Shown piece by piece: positions 1 through 9,562 of a DNA stretch of 64,000 nucleotides. The stretch is from the NCBI GenBank assembly GCA_028564705.1, contig JAPXFQ010002912.1, forward strand, positions 1-64,000, given 5' to 3'. How positions within the stretch are numbered: the stretch's first letter is position 1; each line of letters starts with the position of its first letter. The notes beneath the pieces were generated by a model. It made no database searches and was not told the DNA's origin. It was given only the letters and a program-made list of their open reading frames with translations. Origin of the DNA: Apricaphanius iberus (lineage: Eukaryota > Chordata > Actinopteri > Cyprinodontiformes > Aphaniidae). Made by a program: the position numbers and the translations under genes.

Positions 1-53
1 AAGTCATTGTTAAAGTAAAGAGACCAAGCCCTGAGTAATGAAATGTGTTTTTT

Positions 54-59
54 TTTATT
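54..59 (-). terminator. possible polyadenylation signal AATAAA for the 200-622 ORF
   Basis: TTTATT on the + strand is AATAAA on the minus strand, about 140 bases past the stop codon at 200. The site is AT-rich, so chance is likely. Confidence 0.2.
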
Positions 60-199
60 TCACAATCATTCATCGTGTAGGTGATGCATTGTTGATATTT
101 CAGTGTTCAAATGTATTTAATAGAATAGTGTGAGCTTTTCTTGTTCAAACTTTGAGGTAAGACAGCAACGGTACCTTTTTGAAATGACAGGATACGCTA

Positions 200-622
200 C
201 TAAAACAGGGTAGGACCTGTTTTTTCTTGTGGACAAAACATGTTTTTCTTTACGGCATCTATGTCCAAACGCTGGTGCTCCTGGCCGCTGTTACAATGTT
301 TCAGCAGAAAAGCCATGCAGGCATGAGCCATAAACTTGTCTAAAGCAGCTTTCATAGCTCTGCTTAGAGCTGAAGATAACCAGTCCGTTTCATTCTCTTG
401 TTCCAAGGCTGGAATCGGAGTTTCACTTAGAAGAGTAGAGTCCTTTGCAAAACCCAAGGTGGGATTTTGGTCCAGAGTTGTAGAAGTGAATTTATCACAC
501 GTTGTTGTGGTAGGAATCCCATCAGGTGCTTTAGATAACCGAGTAGATCTTTTCTGATCTTCATCTTGAAATGTAACTCTCTTTTTATCTTCGATTGATG
601 GCGTATTCCTCCTTGACCGCAT
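200..622 (-). CDS. hypothetical 140-aa ORF, basic N-terminus and helical C-terminus
   Basis: I do not recognise this protein. The ATG at 622 is the first start after an in-frame TAG 15-17 bases upstream. Residues 1-30 are rich in Arg, Lys, Asp and Ser/Thr, including the run KKRVTFQDEDQKRSTRLSK. The middle is Thr/Pro-rich. Residues about 80-110 would form an amphipathic helix (SSALSRAMKAALDKFMAHAC). A possible polyadenylation signal follows about 140 bases beyond the stop. A second minus-strand frame (732-427) overlaps it and also looks protein-like just upstream (SPRLHHSLNPIKDS). A frameshift or a splice joining the two is therefore possible. The length alone is not significant for this window; the composition is why it is listed. 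It may be a small antisense gene, a retrocopy or chance. Confidence 0.3.
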   Translation of the reverse strand: MRSRRNTPSIEDKKRVTFQDEDQKRSTRLSKAPDGIPTTTTCDKFTSTTLDQNPTLGFAKDSTLLSETPIPALEQENETDWLSSALSRAMKAALDKFMAHACMAFLLKHCNSGQEHQRLDIDAVKKNMFCPQEKTGPTLF

Positions 623-1699
623 TGTATTTTGCTGCTACTTAAGGCGATGGAATCCTTAATCGGATTCAATGAATGATGCAGACGAGGTGATAGGACTTGA
701 GTTTCTTTAACGGCGTCTGGGGAAAGGAACAACCTTCAGGATTTCAGACTAGTGGTCATGTAAGACAGGAAACTGTGGTTGGGAACCCAAAGATGTTAAA
801 GAGACGGATTTTAAATGGGGGGAGATGTGCTTACCTGTAGCTATGGTTCAGTTTTAGATGGGTTTCTCAGACCAATGCCAGGATGATTAGCGCTGGATGG
901 AAACCCAACTAGGTTGTGTGTATGTGTGTCTGTGCGCGCATAACACCCTGCACCAGCCGCTGATGGTAACTTGGGCCTAGATGGGTCGTGAGAATATGTT
1001 TTTGAGACAGACAGAGTGCTTATTAATATTCAGTTACAACCGAGGGTGGAGTCTTTGGCATAGAGGTGGGGACTTGAGAAAGTAGTTTGTTCAGCCTGCC
1101 TTTAAACTTCATTCTTGCATCAGCAGCTCTTTCAGACGTTTTGAAAAATGAACCATAGCCTGGAAATATTTTTTCCATCGGAACGATTTTAGAATGTACC
1201 GGAATTCAACCTTTCAACTAGTGTTTACATTTTTAAGCAGAGTTTTGCATGTTCTAACCATGTTTTTTTTCTTTTCTTCTTCCTCTAAAATAGACAGAAC
1301 CTTTCTTTCTAAACCACAAATCCTTCCAGAAACCATATTTTTTCAAAACAGTAGGATTTGTTCTCCTCATTATTCACTCTGTTTAACCATTTCTTTATCC
1401 TTCTTTTTTTGAGAACAACTTAACATAAATGCTTTGTAAAGAAGGCTCTCTATAATTCTACTTTCTCTGCAGAGGTACGTAGCAAATCATTTTTTGAGGT
1501 TAGAGAAAGTCTAATTCTATGTTTTAATTTAAGTGTCAAGTAGAGAATCGTGCGCACACTGAGGAAGCGCGCTTTTCAAAATAAACCACATAGAAATGTT
1601 TTTTTCACCATAGATAACACACAAAAAGTAGTTGATTTAGTATTTAAAACCCTAAAGGGTTGCGTTTAAAGTTATTTTCAAAGTTGTTTTTAAAGGTAT

Positions 1700-1930
1700 T
1701 AATAGTTTAATCATTATGCATTGGGAGATGTGTTTAAAGTTGCTTAAACTTTAGACTTTAAACAAAGTTTAATTATCATGCATTGGGGGAATTTAGTATT
1801 TAGAGTCTATTGTTTAGAATAAAATAGACGCGCTATGAGCAGGAGGGAATTTGTTTACAATTGTCATGCATTGAGGAACTTTTGCTTAAAGTTAAGATTA
1901 AAAAATAAAACATGCTATATGTAGGGAATT
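1700..1930. repeat. degenerate tandem repeat, unit about 60-85 bp
   Basis: A block built around TTTAAT-ATCATGCATTG followed by a G run recurs at 1706-1727, 1768-1793 and 1853-1878. Each copy is followed by GTTTAAAGTT-like spacer, and a weaker fourth spacer starts near 1925. The copies have drifted, so this is an old minisatellite. Confidence 0.6.
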
Positions 1931-2130
1931 TTGTTTAAAGTTACTTAGAGTTTAGAAATTTTATTTTAAAGATAGATGTGTTGTCACCTTTTTTTTAGGC
2001 CGATCACAGATGAATCACAACACCGTCCGACTGGCTCTGTCTCTTTTCTAAAAGAAAAGAGTCCCGGTGGTTCTTTTTCTCTATTTAAAAGCAGAAAATC
2101 ATCGACTCCACCTTTCCTAGCAAAACCACG

Positions 2131-2358
2131 CCTCAATACCAGTTTGACGAATGTTTGACATAAAGTTTTTGCCCGGGGGGTGAACCCTAACCCCCCTTCC
2201 TCCTCTGGAGGTCCCCCCTCCCTCTCCCACCTGTTAACCCCCTCTCAATACCAGTTTGACGAGTGTTTGACATAAAGTTTTTGCCCGGGGGGTGAACCCT
2301 AACCCCCTTTCTCCTCCTCCTGGAGGTCATCTCTACACTATTCCCACCTGTTTAACAC
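2131..2358. repeat. 112-bp direct repeat, two copies
   Basis: The block starting TCAATACCAGTTTGACGA at 2133 recurs at 2245, offset 112 bases. Both copies continue through GTTTGACATAAAGTTTTTGC, a CCCGGGGGG block, TGAACCCTAACCCCC, a TGGAGGTC block and a CCCACCTGTT block. The match is near perfect for about 75 bases and then drifts. Confidence 0.9.
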
Positions 2359-2690
2359 CTTATCATTGAAATGTGGGGAGGAGTGCTGAGGTCATGTATG
2401 GGGGGGACTAGATTCCGGGCCACCCCTATGTTCTTTTACCCCCCCCCCACCAAAACCACCAATTACACTCCCTGTCCGGGGGCCCAACATCAAACAAGCC
2501 CCCCCACCCCCACTCCCCTCCACACATACCACCCTCACCTCCACTCTCTTCCATACTGCGACCACCCCTCATGTGTCCTCCCCTTGGAACCCTACCCTAC
2601 CCCCTCTAGAGACCCACTCCCTTCTCCCCCATTCTCCCTCACTTGACCCCCCCTTACCTCCTCCGGGAAGCCCCCCCCCCCTCTCCATTT
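2171..2690. other. strand-asymmetric C-rich tract
   Basis: About 500 bases are strongly C-rich on the + strand, with many runs of 4-9 C. The minus strand is G-rich and could form quadruplexes. The open frame at 2371-2646 only reflects missing A/G-rich stops, with Pro/Thr/His low complexity, and is not a gene. Confidence 0.75.
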
Positions 2691-3115
2691 TTGATCATTC
2701 TACTCATGCTGACCTTTAATCCATCGATCAAATCTCACATTCCTGAGTGACACAATATGGGGCTATATTCTTCTGGAGAGATACCAAAGAGCGGAATGTC
2801 TGTTTTGTCCTCTTTGATTTTCAGGAAGTTTAGAGCCATCCAGGTTTTAAAATCTTTAAGAAACTGTCAAAGAGACTTAATTGAATCTGCTCCTGCCTGC
2901 AGACGCAGATAAGTCTGAAGGTTGATTGCGAACTAGTGGAAAGAAATAATCTTCATGCGAAAAATGTAGCATGATGGTAAGAGGTATAAAGCAAATAACA
3001 TTAGGCCTAGGATAGAGCCCTGTAGCACACCAGATGTAAGTGGGGTGCTTTTAGCCTACTTTATGTTGCAGAGCAGGTTCTAGTCAGGTGTTTTATTGAT
3101 TGCCATGATGCAGCA
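2691..3115 (-). mobile_element. degraded L2/CR1/Rex1-type LINE, reverse-transcriptase fragment
   Basis: The minus strand retains a reverse transcriptase core. Near 3040-2995 it reads like the GVPQGSILG block (here GVLQGSILGL). Further along, around 2895-2795, it reads FKTWMALNFLKIKEDKTDIP, matching the (I)KxWMxxNFLxLNxxKTE block that follows the YADD motif in these LINEs. Frameshifts and stops break it. No element end is visible. Confidence 0.65.
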
Positions 3116-3786
3116 GTAACGATGACCTGAAGTGGATACTGGAACGTCCCAAAAGATAATTACAGTGAAATCATGATTTTACAAAGGTAGTGATTATTTT
3201 TACCATACAGGACAAGGTTGGTTTGGCTTCTTTCCTTTGATAAATACAAGGTACAATCCTCTGGAAATAAATACCTAATCATGGCCTTGCAGGAGAGATA
3301 CTTTTTTTGGCAGTGATTCACACAAGAATCCTTTTAGCTGAGTACTTCAGGGTCATAAAAACATGTTTTGAAGTTCCTGAACGCCATCTGGGTTGGGTGA
3401 GAGGTTATTGTGACTGATCCATCAAGGATACTTTGAAGGTAGAAGTAGAACAGCAGTTGAATGAGTTGAAAGGTGAGATCTATAACCTACAGCACGATTC
3501 TCGACAGTACGATTGCGATAAGGGTGAGACCCACAGATTGGTTCTTGCAATATCTCGGGGAAAAGATGGAGCAAACTGAATAAATGTTAGAGGGAAAATA
3601 TGAGTTTAAAGCAGAGAAATCCAGCTTTAGTTGAGTCTGTACGAACATCAGAGTGTTTATCAGCGGTTAAATGCTGGCTTTGTGTTCAGAAATATGTGGA
3701 AGATGGAGGTTGCACACTCAGAGTGCAGTGAGACGTGTTGTTGCATGTGTGTGTGCGTGTGCAGGTAAACCTTATCCAATCAGCTT

Positions 3787-3788
<2 letters not shown>

Positions 3789-3820
<32 letters not shown>
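3789..3820. repeat. (CA)16 microsatellite
   Basis: Sixteen uninterrupted CA units. A partial TGTGTG run lies just upstream (3745-3762), so the pair could also fold. Confidence 0.97.
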
Positions 3821-3823
<3 letters not shown>

Positions 3824-3972
3824 GCGAGTCAACAGGCGCAGCCGTGAAGCTCACTGATTGGTCACAGAGGAAATGGTTTCAGTACAGAGGGATTGTGGGA
3901 AAAGAGAGAAAATTGATTTCAGGGTTTAATGAAATGGCAGCAGAAACCAAACCAACAGGAAAACACAGAAAT

Positions 3973-3987
3973 GGGGGGGGGGGGGGG
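3973..3987. repeat. G15 homopolymer
   Basis: Fifteen consecutive G. The true length may be uncertain because of sequencing slippage. Confidence 0.9.
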
Positions 3988-5306
3988 AGTACAGGAAAAC
4001 TCTGAAGTTTTTCACTCCCACTTCTAAAAAAAAAGAAAGCTACTTATTGTGTTGGTGAAATATTTCTGTCAGTCAGCTGCAGCCCAAAGTAATCTGTTCA
4101 CTGTACCTCAGGTGTGTCCTTTCAGGAAGTGATTTTGTGGACTGACAGGAACACCGACCGGAGGGATTCCTGACAACACGGCTGGAAAATATCAATTTTC
4201 ATCAAACAATTTGACCTTTTCCTGCTTCAACGCTGTGAATGTTTCTGTGTGTCTAAAGGTGATAGTCTCTTCGCAAAGTGACCAAAGCTTTTATTTCCTG
4301 CAGCCATTTTCTTCTATCTGGAAAATAAAGCAAAGGGAGGTCATGTCTCTGGCTCCATGGACAGCTGTTCAGTATAACAAAAGGTTCCCAAATATCAAAA
4401 TGTGCTATTCGCTAAATACACCCAGTACGTTGTTTTTTCCTTGAACTTTCTTCAACTCTGCGAACATTTCCTGTCTGGAACAGTCTTTAAGTCCACTAAG
4501 AGTTGGAGATATGTTTTACAAACTTTTGAAGGTTTTCTTGCAAACTGCATATACTACTAGAGAATTCCATTAGATGGTCCAGAACTCATATTTCAGGAAA
4601 AAACACCATGACTGCAGCTACAAAAGTGATTAATTGCGTTTTCATTACAAACATCCACAAAACTTTGTCAATATTGTCTTTCATAAAAACACAATTTGGC
4701 AATTGCAGTGTTTCCAATATATAACAAACTCAGTTTAAATCACAAGTTTTCATGCGAGTAAGAAAAGTGGTGATGGATGTGAACATTTACCGTAGATATA
4801 TTCCTATTGCAGGCACGGCACTAGTAGCTCATTATCAGCCATGAAGAGGAGATGTAGATAGCTTGTAGAGGCATTGGAGCGACAAGCCCCTTTTACATGG
4901 GAGTGGTCTTGGTAAATGCTTGTTTCTTTGCTGATTTGAATCTTATATATTAGATGTGCCTTTATCAAAAAGCAACTCAGTCTCCTCATGAACCCAAACA
5001 TGCCGTGCCATCCTTCTTCTCCTACTAATACTTCATCTTTTACGCTCATAGTAACATGCGGTTGTTGCTCATGTGACCCGTGATGCGAAAAAAGTGTTTC
5101 CATTGCTGTTTTGTGAAATATATTAATTTCAATATGCTTGAAGTTTAAAAAGTTTTTATCAAAATAGGCAAGTTATTTTTTTTTTATTGGAATGTTTACA
5201 TTAGGCAAAATTATTTTCGCAACTTCAATTTGCGCAATTTCATGGGTAATGGAAACACAGCTCCTTATATACTTGTTACTCTTGATAAAAGATAAAATAC
5301 TGTGCT
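3988..5306. other. no gene recognised
   Basis: AT-rich sequence. 4640-5265 contains TGTTTCCA near 4708 and an inverted-looking TGGAAACACAG with GCGCAATTTC near 5232-5262, which resembles the ends of an old fish MITE. The ORF at 5103-4804 on the minus strand has no recognisable domain. Confidence 0.4.
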
Positions 5307-6482
5307 TCACTTTCTATTGACTTGTCAAAAGCCGACACTGTGGATCATACCGTTTTAAAGTCCAGGCTTTTTTGTTTGGGACCATCAGAGCATATGATCC
5401 CATTTTTCACAAAGTATTTGAGTGGCAGGACCCAATTTGTTAAATGTGATGGGCTTTGTTCAAAATTTGCGTTTCCACAAAGGAGTGCCACAGGGTTTAG
5501 TCTTGGGACTCCTTCTATTTTTAACGTGTCAGATGCTAAGATGCATTGTTATGCTGATGACACAATTATTTACTGCTTTGGAACATCACCTACTATTGCT
5601 GTTGAATTTTTACAGAAGGCTTTTAAGGTAGTCCAGCAAATTCTGTTGTGGTCTAAACTGGTCCTGAACTCTGACAAGACAAAATTTATGTTGTTTTCGG
5701 ATGCTAGGAAGGGATATCAAAGTATCCCCTCAGTGACCACTCTTGAAAGAAATATCAAAGAGGTTGCGCACACATATAAATACCTTAGTGTCTTTTTAGA
5801 TGATTCCCTCAACTTTAAACCCCATATACACAATCTTGTCAAGAAACTTAAACTTAGATTGGGTTTTTTCTTCCAAAATAAGTGGTTTTTCTTTTGAGGT
5901 TAAAAAAACGCCAGTCACTGCAATGTTATCTATTTTCATTTCAAAATCTTTATAAGATTGACACTGTTTACCATTCTTCTTGTAGAGCTTTGACCCATCA
6001 ATGTGAGTTGTGTTCTTGTGTGGATTAGCCACCTCTGTCCACAAGGAGGTTGGGACATTGGTAAACTTTCATTTATAAGGCCATGCTTTAATTATTTTCC
6101 ACCTACATTTGTAACTTAATCTCACGTGAATTGTTGTTTCCTACAGTTTGCGAGCTAATGACCAATTGTAACTTTGTGTTCCATTTGCCCGCACAGAACT
6201 GGGAAAAAGGCTTTTGTCTTTTCTGCTCCTGTTGCATGGAACAAGTTGCATAAGGAATAGAAATGAACTGCTCTTATTTATTTCAATTGTTTAAAATCCA
6301 GACTTGAGTCAGTCACTGCACTGTAACTTTTTTTTATAATTGTGTTTATAATTTTATCCATGCAACTTACCCTATATGAGTAATTGTAGTTTTTGCTGCC
6401 TCTTGGCCAGGATTCCCGTTAGAAAAAAGCTTTTTAATCTCAATGGGATTTTTTCCCCTGGTTAAATAAAGTTTAATTATAA
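5307..6482 (+). mobile_element. 5'-truncated L2-type LINE with broken reverse transcriptase
   Basis: The + strand encodes the second half of a non-LTR reverse transcriptase. It has DLSKA-DTVDH (a deleted form of DLSKAFDTVDH), then GRTQFVKCDGL, then MHCYADDTIIY with the catalytic YADD intact, LNSDKTKFMLFS and YKYL...DDSLNFKPHI. The GVPQG block is in another frame (near 5470-5510), so at least two frameshifts break the core. A C-terminal remnant ending APVAWNKLHK lies at 6215-6258. The 3' end has the usual L2 form: CTTGGCCAGG, TTTTTAATCTCAATGGGA, CCTGGTTAAATAAAG and a short TAA-type tail at 6462-6482. It is dead. Confidence 0.9.
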
Positions 6483-7159
6483 TAATAATTGTTAAGGACG
6501 TATCGAAATAAAAGTGGCGACCATAGACTAGATAATTTTCAGATTACAACAGAAATCGGGAAGCAGTGTTGTTGATGGTATATAAGACCATATTTACTGC
6601 TATTCTGGTTTTTCTCCTGCTTTTGCCGCCTTTGACCCGATGTACCTACAGCCAGTCTAATAGCGCTGTACACTTCCCCTGGTTGTTACTAGCATATTGC
6701 CATGTTCGGACGAGTCGTCATAATTTCAGAGGATGTGCACAAATCACGATTGATACAAACGCAAGATATGTGAGGCAGCCATTATAAACACACGTACACT
6801 TAATTAAAAGCTAGTATATTTCCGGCCTAAGAAGGTCAATGCTCTAAATCAAGGTGTAAATTAAGAGACCTTTCTTGAGAGAGAAAAATTTAACTGAATC
6901 TGAAAAGTCAAAATAACCAAAATTCTCCCAGAGGGATGCAGCACTCATGAAACTGCCAAAATATTGGGGTTTGAGCACAGAAGCGTCAAAAGTTTTTGTT
7001 GCAAACAGTCAACAGGTTCGCAGGAAATGTGATGGGGGAGAAAAAAACAACACACATTAGCAAAGAATCGAGCAAGAAGCTACCAGGAAGTCTTCCATTT
7101 ATTTCATATTCCATATTCCTGGAGTACCTTAAAGTACAAGATGTTAAGGGCTCAGAGAC
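6483..7159. other. no gene recognised
   Basis: Intronic sequence with no conserved frame or repeat that I can name. The 73-aa frame at 6566-6787 has a hydrophobic start but nothing recognisable. Confidence 0.4.
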
Positions 7160-7783
7160 GTGGCTATAAGGGGTATAACGCTACACTAAAATGGCATTCA
7201 GTTCGGAGCCTTGAAGGGCTCGGTTCGGTTAATTTCCAGTACAAATAAATAAATACAAACTATTTTGAAAAGCTGCCAATACACAATATAATCCTTGCAT
7301 AAAATGAATAAAAATTACCCATTTGGTGGATATTTTAAATAAATGGCGCTCTTTTTATTGAAATACACATTTTGAAACATTTTTAACAATAACATACTGT
7401 AACTACTAGTTACGACCTTAAATCTTTAACACAGCAGCAACAGCTTCAGATTAAATATCTACAAGTTAGCTATTCAAGTTTAAAGTTTTTGGCTAAAAAG
7501 ATTAAACTTTCACCCGATCCGAACTACTTTACAGGGCTTGTTTCAATGCTGATATTAGCGGTAGCTGCACAAAGATGCTTTTCTTCTTAGCAGAAGTGAT
7601 AACATTCGCATTGGTGCCATTTGAAGTGTGTTAAACATGTTTGTTGTGTTGCCTGCCGCATTCCTGATCACCGTGAAACGTTGGCATACAACTTCAGATT
7701 TATCCACTTGTCTATCTGAACCAAACAGGCCAAACCGAAAGGTTCAACACATCCCCATGAACTGTTACACCCCTAGTGGCCAT
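7160..7783. mobile_element. non-autonomous hAT element with 8-bp target duplication
   Basis: Terminal inverted repeats AAGGGGTATAACG (7168) and, read from the other end, TAGGGGTGTAACAG (ending 7775) enclose 608 bp. The flanks are GTGGCTAT (7160-7167) and GTGGCCAT (7776-7783), an 8-bp duplication with one mismatch, the length typical of hAT. The interior has no intact transposase. Confidence 0.85.
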
Positions 7784-8298
7784 GATGAAGAAAGTTGAAA
7801 CCCGACCACCACTGAACAAGATGTATGAGCTGAAGTGTCTAAACTGAGCCAAGAAATGTCTGAAGAAAGATTTTTCTGAAGTTTTATGGGCTGTTGAGAT
7901 GAGAGTAAGTCTTAACGGATCAGATAGATGGTACTGTTGGGGGATCAGTAATGTGCACAGAGCTCCACTTCGAGTGGGACGCTAGCAAGGTGAAGCACTG
8001 ATATTGGTTTGTTTCATCAAAGATTAGCTCTTTGGACCTTAACAATCTAATCAATCTAATTTGCAAACCTTCACTAAAAGTGGATGAATGGTGGAAGGAA
8101 TGAGACAGTGAATGAGGTGGTTCATATGGACGCCTTTGTAGAAAACTTCAAACTTTTAGAGACCATAAGCTCTGGGGATCTTTGCTAAAGCTAATGCTTC
8201 AGGTTTTAAATGTACATTAGAAGATTGGACAACAGTTGCTGGAAGTTTATCCTTTGGCCTAAACCCTTTCGTCTTCATGTTTTCCTTCTTCTCTGTAG

Positions 8299-8439
8299 GT
8301 TACTGAACCTGTCTTTGACCTCAGACCTGGTCCCCGAGCAGGACGTGATTGACGTCATCATCCACGTTGGCCGAAACCCCCAAGGTCGGGACCTTGCCTG
8401 GAAATACTTCAGAGATAAGTGGGACATCCTTAACGCCCG
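8299..8439 (+). CDS. trhde: trhde exon, ERAP1-like C-terminal domain
   Basis: An internal exon of thyrotropin-releasing-hormone-degrading ectoenzyme, a type II membrane M1 zinc metallopeptidase that removes pyroglutamate from TRH outside the cell. This exon encodes part of the helical C-terminal (ERAP1_C-like) domain, not the catalytic HEXXH site. The acceptor is a pyrimidine tract ending TAG at 8296-8298 and the donor is G|GTAAAA after 8439. The reading frame starts at 8300 (LLNLSLTSD...) and continues through DVIIHVGRNPQGRDLAWKYF to DKWDILNA plus two bases of an Arg codon. From memory of the family this is very close to mammalian TRHDE. The split Arg codon is completed by the first base of the next exon. 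Confidence 0.94.
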
Positions 8440-8531
8440 GTAAAACAGAAAAACGTTCTCCCTGCTTTAGTCTCTGCTGTCCTGTTGCTCTTTATCCCTC
8501 TTAACACAACGCCTTCACTGTCTCTGTTCAG

Positions 8532-8613
8532 ATATGGAGAAGCTTTGTTCATGAATTCAAAGCTCATTGGCGGAGTCACAGAGTTCCTCAACACGGAGAG
8601 AGAACTCAATGAG
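8532..8613 (+). CDS. trhde: trhde exon, ERAP1-like C-terminal domain (next)
   Basis: The acceptor TGTTCAG ends at 8531. The first base completes the Arg codon left open by the previous exon, then the frame reads YGEALFMNSKLIGGVTEFLN and TERELNE. The donor GAG|GTAAAT follows 8613 and leaves phase 0. The 92-bp intron before it is very short. The peptide matches the conserved RYGEALFMNSKLI-GVTEFLNTE segment of vertebrate TRHDE. It encodes helices of the C-terminal domain that caps the active-site cavity of M1 peptidases (family knowledge). Confidence 0.94.
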
Positions 8614-8992
8614 GTAAATACAGAAAAAAAACGTATCTTTGGCCCTGCAGTATTTTTCTTGACAATTAACCTAAGTAAACTTTGAGATCATACATAGTTC
8701 CCCTAATAGAAAATGGAAAACAATTTGTTAATTTTAACTTTGGAAACACTTGAGCTAAGCAGCAACTTTGATAAGGATTTACATTTCAGCTTTTATCTTG
8801 GAGGTATTTGGAGGGATGATTCAGAGCGTTTACATTTTCAAACTATAACCCTCGTTCTAATGTTTTATTCCATCTGTAAAAATCAGAGAAAATATTATGG
8901 ATTATAGAAAAAGTAATTATTTTCAGACTTAAATTTTTATTTCATTGTCTAAATGTCGATTCTATCCATTTGTCTCTTTTCTGTCTGTTCAG

Positions 8993-9004
8993 CTCGAAAA
9001 ACAG
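8993..9004 (+). other. candidate microexon or alternative terminal exon of trhde
   Basis: A long pyrimidine tract ending TCTGTTCAG (8984-8992) precedes CTCGAAAAACAG and then GTCAGA, a possible donor. Spliced in, the 12 bases keep phase and add LEKQ. If the donor is ignored, the frame reads LEKQVRKNIENN and stops at about 9031, giving an alternative C-terminus. There is no support beyond the splice-like signals. Confidence 0.2.
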
Positions 9005-9369
9005 GTCAGAAAAAACATTGAAAACAATTAATATGGAAATATATTTGCATCTTGAATCCTTTTATCTAACTGCTTACTGTCTATCTGGAAAAGCCGATTT
9101 GTAGAAATAGCAGAAAACAAAAGAATAAGGTACGCAATTGGGTGATGTTTTTTATAACATGTGATATAATGCTCCAAAATTTGCCACTTGTAGTCTGAGT
9201 TATGATGAAAAGAATGGTTTGATTTTAATGCACACGCATTACCCGAAGGTACACCATTCTGATGGGTGTGGAGTTCTGTCAGAACACCAGTAAACGGTAG
9301 AGTAGTTTCTCCAGTGAGACGAGGTCCAGCCCCTAAGTGCCTCTGGGTCTTGTTCACAAATTAGCTGAA

Positions 9370-9562
9370 AATGGAGCTGCCTCTACGGGGTAAAAAGAGA
9401 GCTGGGAAAGAAAGGCGAAAATCTTGATTTGCCGGTTCATCTACGTTTCTACTTTCATCTATGGTCACCAGCTCTGGATAGACAAGCTCTGTCATCCAGG
9501 AGGGGCTCAGAGTAGAGCCACTGCTCCTCCGTATCGAGAGGAGCCAGTTGAAGTGGTTCTTA
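9370..9562 (+). mobile_element. RTE-type LINE fragment, C-terminal coding part
   Basis: The + strand reads VSTFIYGHQLWIDK and then, in another frame, SVIQEGLRVEPLLLRIERSQ, the characteristic C-terminal stretch of fish RTE-type LINEs. An internal deletion near 9480 removed the part between the two blocks. It is intronic and inert. Confidence 0.8.

Larger units (their letters stand above)
1..8298 (+). other. trhde: partial intron of trhde (upstream of the antepenultimate exon)
   Basis: The first recognisable trhde exon starts at 8299 in mid-protein, so everything to its left is intron, unless an unseen exon is hidden here. I found no piece matching the preceding part of the M1 peptidase. The interval is filled by the repeats listed separately. 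623-1699, 3116-3788 and 7784-8298 hold no gene or repeat that I recognise. Confidence 0.7.

Noticed and set aside
2371..2646. 91-aa Pro/Thr/His-rich ORF
   Set aside because: By-product of the C-rich tract, which lacks stop codons.
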